A stretch of 64,000 bases of DNA from an uncultured Prevotellaceae bacterium (GTDB lineage Bacteria > Bacteroidota > Bacteroidia > Bacteroidales > Bacteroidaceae): positions 1 through 64,000 of the forward strand of contig ONDA01000011.1 in assembly GCA_900316475.1 (NCBI GenBank), read 5' to 3'. A program made the translations under genes and the position numbers. Below are positions 62,576 through 64,000 of the stretch, one piece after another. The notes under the pieces are model-generated. The model was given only the letters and a program-made list of their open reading frames with translations, was not told where the DNA came from and ran no database searches. How positions within the stretch are numbered: the first letter of the stretch is position 1; each line of letters begins with the position of its first letter.

Positions 62576-63550
62576 ATGTATAATTCAGAACAATTACTCA
62601 GCAAGGTCAATGAATTTCTTGGCCTATTGCCCTACCAGCGCCGCCCGGCCTCGCTCTATGACCCTATCAGGTATGTCCTGTCGTTAGGCGGCAAGCGTAT
62701 ACGCCCGGTACTGATGATGCTGGCGTATAACCTATACAGGGAAGACCCCGAGCGCATCCTGATGCAGGCTGTTGCGCTGGAGACGTACCACAACTACACC
62801 TTGCTCCACGACGACCTGATGGACAATGCCGACATGCGCCGAGGCCACGACACCGTCCACAAGAAGTGGGATGCCAACAAGGCCATCCTGAGCGGCGACT
62901 CCATGCTCGTGCTGGCTTACCAGCGTATGCAGCAGTGCGACCCGCGCCACTTACAGGCAGTGCTTGACGTGTTTACGGAGACGGCCTTGGAGATAGGCGA
63001 GGGACAGGAGTACGATATGACATTCGAGACGCGCAACGACGTCACCGAGGAAGAATATATCGAGATGATTCGCCTGAAGACCAGCGTGCTGTTAGCGTGT
63101 GCCGTGAAGATTGGCGCCATCTTGGCTGATGCACCGGCCGACGACGTAGACAATCTCTATAAGTTCGGCGAGCAGCTGGGCCTGGCCTTCCAGTTGCAGG
63201 ACGACCTGCTTGACGTCTATGGCGACCCGAAGGTCTTCGGCAAGGCTATCGGCGGCGACATCACCTCCAACAAGAAGACTTACATGCTCATCAACGCCGT
63301 CAACCGTGCCAACGCCGAACAGCGTAACGAGCTGACGAAGTGGATTGAGGCCCGACAGTTCGACCGCGACGAGAAGGTGCGCGCTGTCACGGCTTTGTAT
63401 GACCAGATTGGCATCCGCCAACTCTGCGAACAGAAAATCAGCTACTATTTCGACGAGTGTCGCAAGTATCTGGCTAAGGTCAGCGTCAGCGACGAGCGCA
63501 AGCAGATGCTCCTTGACTATACTAACGAGATGATGAAACGCCGCAAGTAA
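62576..63550 (+). CDS. Polyprenyl (isoprenoid) diphosphate synthase
   Basis: The 324-residue prenyltransferase has both aspartate-rich motifs: HDDLMDNADMRRG (D79, D80, D83) and LAFQLQDDLLDVYGD. The substrate loop GGKRIRPVL is near residue 38. It condenses IPP with an allylic diphosphate, downstream of IspH. The two residues before the first motif (LLH) are small to medium, so a C15-C20 product is plausible but not certain. The start at 62576 is after the upstream stop; the 62519 alternative lies inside the TonB gene. Confidence 0.92.
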   Translation: MYNSEQLLSKVNEFLGLLPYQRRPASLYDPIRYVLSLGGKRIRPVLMMLAYNLYREDPERILMQAVALETYHNYTLLHDDLMDNADMRRGHDTVHKKWDANKAILSGDSMLVLAYQRMQQCDPRHLQAVLDVFTETALEIGEGQEYDMTFETRNDVTEEEYIEMIRLKTSVLLACAVKIGAILADAPADDVDNLYKFGEQLGLAFQLQDDLLDVYGDPKVFGKAIGGDITSNKKTYMLINAVNRANAEQRNELTKWIEARQFDRDEKVRAVTALYDQIGIRQLCEQKISYYFDECRKYLAKVSVSDERKQMLLDYTNEMMKRRK

Positions 63551-63558
63551 AAAGCACG

Positions 63559-64000
63559 ATGGAATGGATTGACACACATTGCCATATCGACGGCACGGAG
63601 TTCGATGCCGACCGCGAGACCGTCATCCAGCGGGCACGCGAGGCAGGGGTAGCGAAGCTGCTCGTCCCCGCCATCGACCTGGCATCGTCAGAGCGCATCG
63701 TCAGTCTCTGTACCCAGTATCCTGACTGTCTCTACCCTATGGTGGGTCTGCATCCCGAAGAGGTGCGTGCCGACTGGCGCGAACAGTTGGCTGCCATAAA
63801 ATCCCTTCTTGTACATCATACCTCGTACCTCGTACCTCGTACCTCGTACCTCGAACCTCGCATCATCGCTATCGGCGAGGTCGGCCTCGACTACTATTGG
63901 AGCCGTGAGTTCGAGCAGGAGCAGTTGGAGGCTTTCGAGGAGCAGGTGCGCTGGTCGGCAGAGACGCAGCTGCCGCTGATGATTCATTGCCGTAAGGCGC
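63559..64000 (+). CDS. TatD-family metal-dependent hydrolase (cut by window end)
   Basis: The first 147 codons show a TatD DNase-like protein: MEWIDTHCHIDGTEFDADR, VGLHPEEV, AIGEVGLDYYW and LPLMIHCRKA, covering three of its metal-binding motifs. The remaining half is outside the window. Residues about 83-97 (HHTSYLVPRTSYLEPR) come from an ACCTCGT heptamer repeat placed just before the AIGEVGLDYY strand, where relatives have only a short turn. It is nine bases after the prenyl synthase gene and likely in the same transcript. Confidence 0.9.
   Translation, partial: MEWIDTHCHIDGTEFDADRETVIQRAREAGVAKLLVPAIDLASSERIVSLCTQYPDCLYPMVGLHPEEVRADWREQLAAIKSLLVHHTSYLVPRTSYLEPRIIAIGEVGLDYYWSREFEQEQLEAFEEQVRWSAETQLPLMIHCRKA
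63820..63860. repeat. ACCTCGT heptamer repeat inside tatD
   Basis: Five to six copies of ACCTCGT encode a 15-residue loop. Its reverse complement ACGAGGT resembles the heptamer in the MetH-activation gene at 36606-36642. Confidence 0.8.

Overview
The window comes from a Bacteroidota chromosome, most likely Prevotella or a close relative. Many genes are preceded by the Bacteroidota -7 promoter motif TAnnTTTG. The gene content fits too: PorQ of the type IX secretion system, a TonB-family protein, a DUF4369 lipoprotein, AsnA, a GH10 xylanase split by an internal carbohydrate-binding module, and GH35/DUF5597. Three secreted enzymes share a Prevotella-type C-terminal tail. No rRNA genes or CRISPR arrays are visible. 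One tRNA gene, tRNA-Arg(CCG), is present.

Layout. 0-18.3 kb holds mostly core genes: fumarase, a secreted M6 protease, NagB, a phytase-like esterase, a GH35/DUF5597 enzyme, a GNAT acetyltransferase with a CDF metal exporter whose start is frameshifted, a tyrosine phosphatase, SbcD-SbcC, a flavodoxin-like protein with a TIGR04076 protein, and two tandem DUF6273 lipoproteins. 18.3-28.4 kb is a defence island ending at a tRNA-Arg gene with an N-terminally cut integrase. It carries an ABC-type ATPase plus TOPRIM-like pair, a 31-codon stump of a C5 DNA methyltransferase, a 22-bp repeat array, a DUF4062 protein, an HNH nuclease, an unknown small protein, an McrB-like/LlaJI-like restriction pair and a Vsr nuclease. 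28.6-38.9 kb is core again: AsnA, an SGNH esterase, DnaX, a DivIC/FtsB-like protein, a DUF4369 lipoprotein, dihydroorotase, a stand-alone MetH activation domain, a phosphoesterase and PlsC. 38.9-41.1 kb is a decayed zone with a 320-bp palindromic repeat, a restriction-methylase tail and a broken ORF6N gene. 41.2-64 kb holds a GT2 enzyme, Mfd, an outer-membrane protein, GH10 xylanase, ClpB, an alpha-2-macroglobulin operon (with DUF1573, MeaB, IspH), Cmk, PorQ, a TonB protein, a polyprenyl synthase and a TatD nuclease cut by the window end.

The most unusual signal cuts across these regions: short repeats sit in frame inside conserved genes. A 77-bp palindromic G+C-rich element occurs three times (mfd, the macroglobulin gene, ispH), always on the same strand and in the same frame, and adds the same roughly 26-residue peptide. 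A different palindromic insert sits elsewhere in mfd. Heptamer repeats interrupt pyrC, the MetH-activation gene, the macroglobulin gene and tatD, and another repeat splits the zinc site of Vsr. A separate family of about 300-bp non-coding palindromes is present twice. In the defence island, the restriction genes look intact but the adjacent methyltransferase is a stump, and the DUF4062 gene lies between copies of a TTAGTGGGTAACT repeat, as if it arrived as a cassette.
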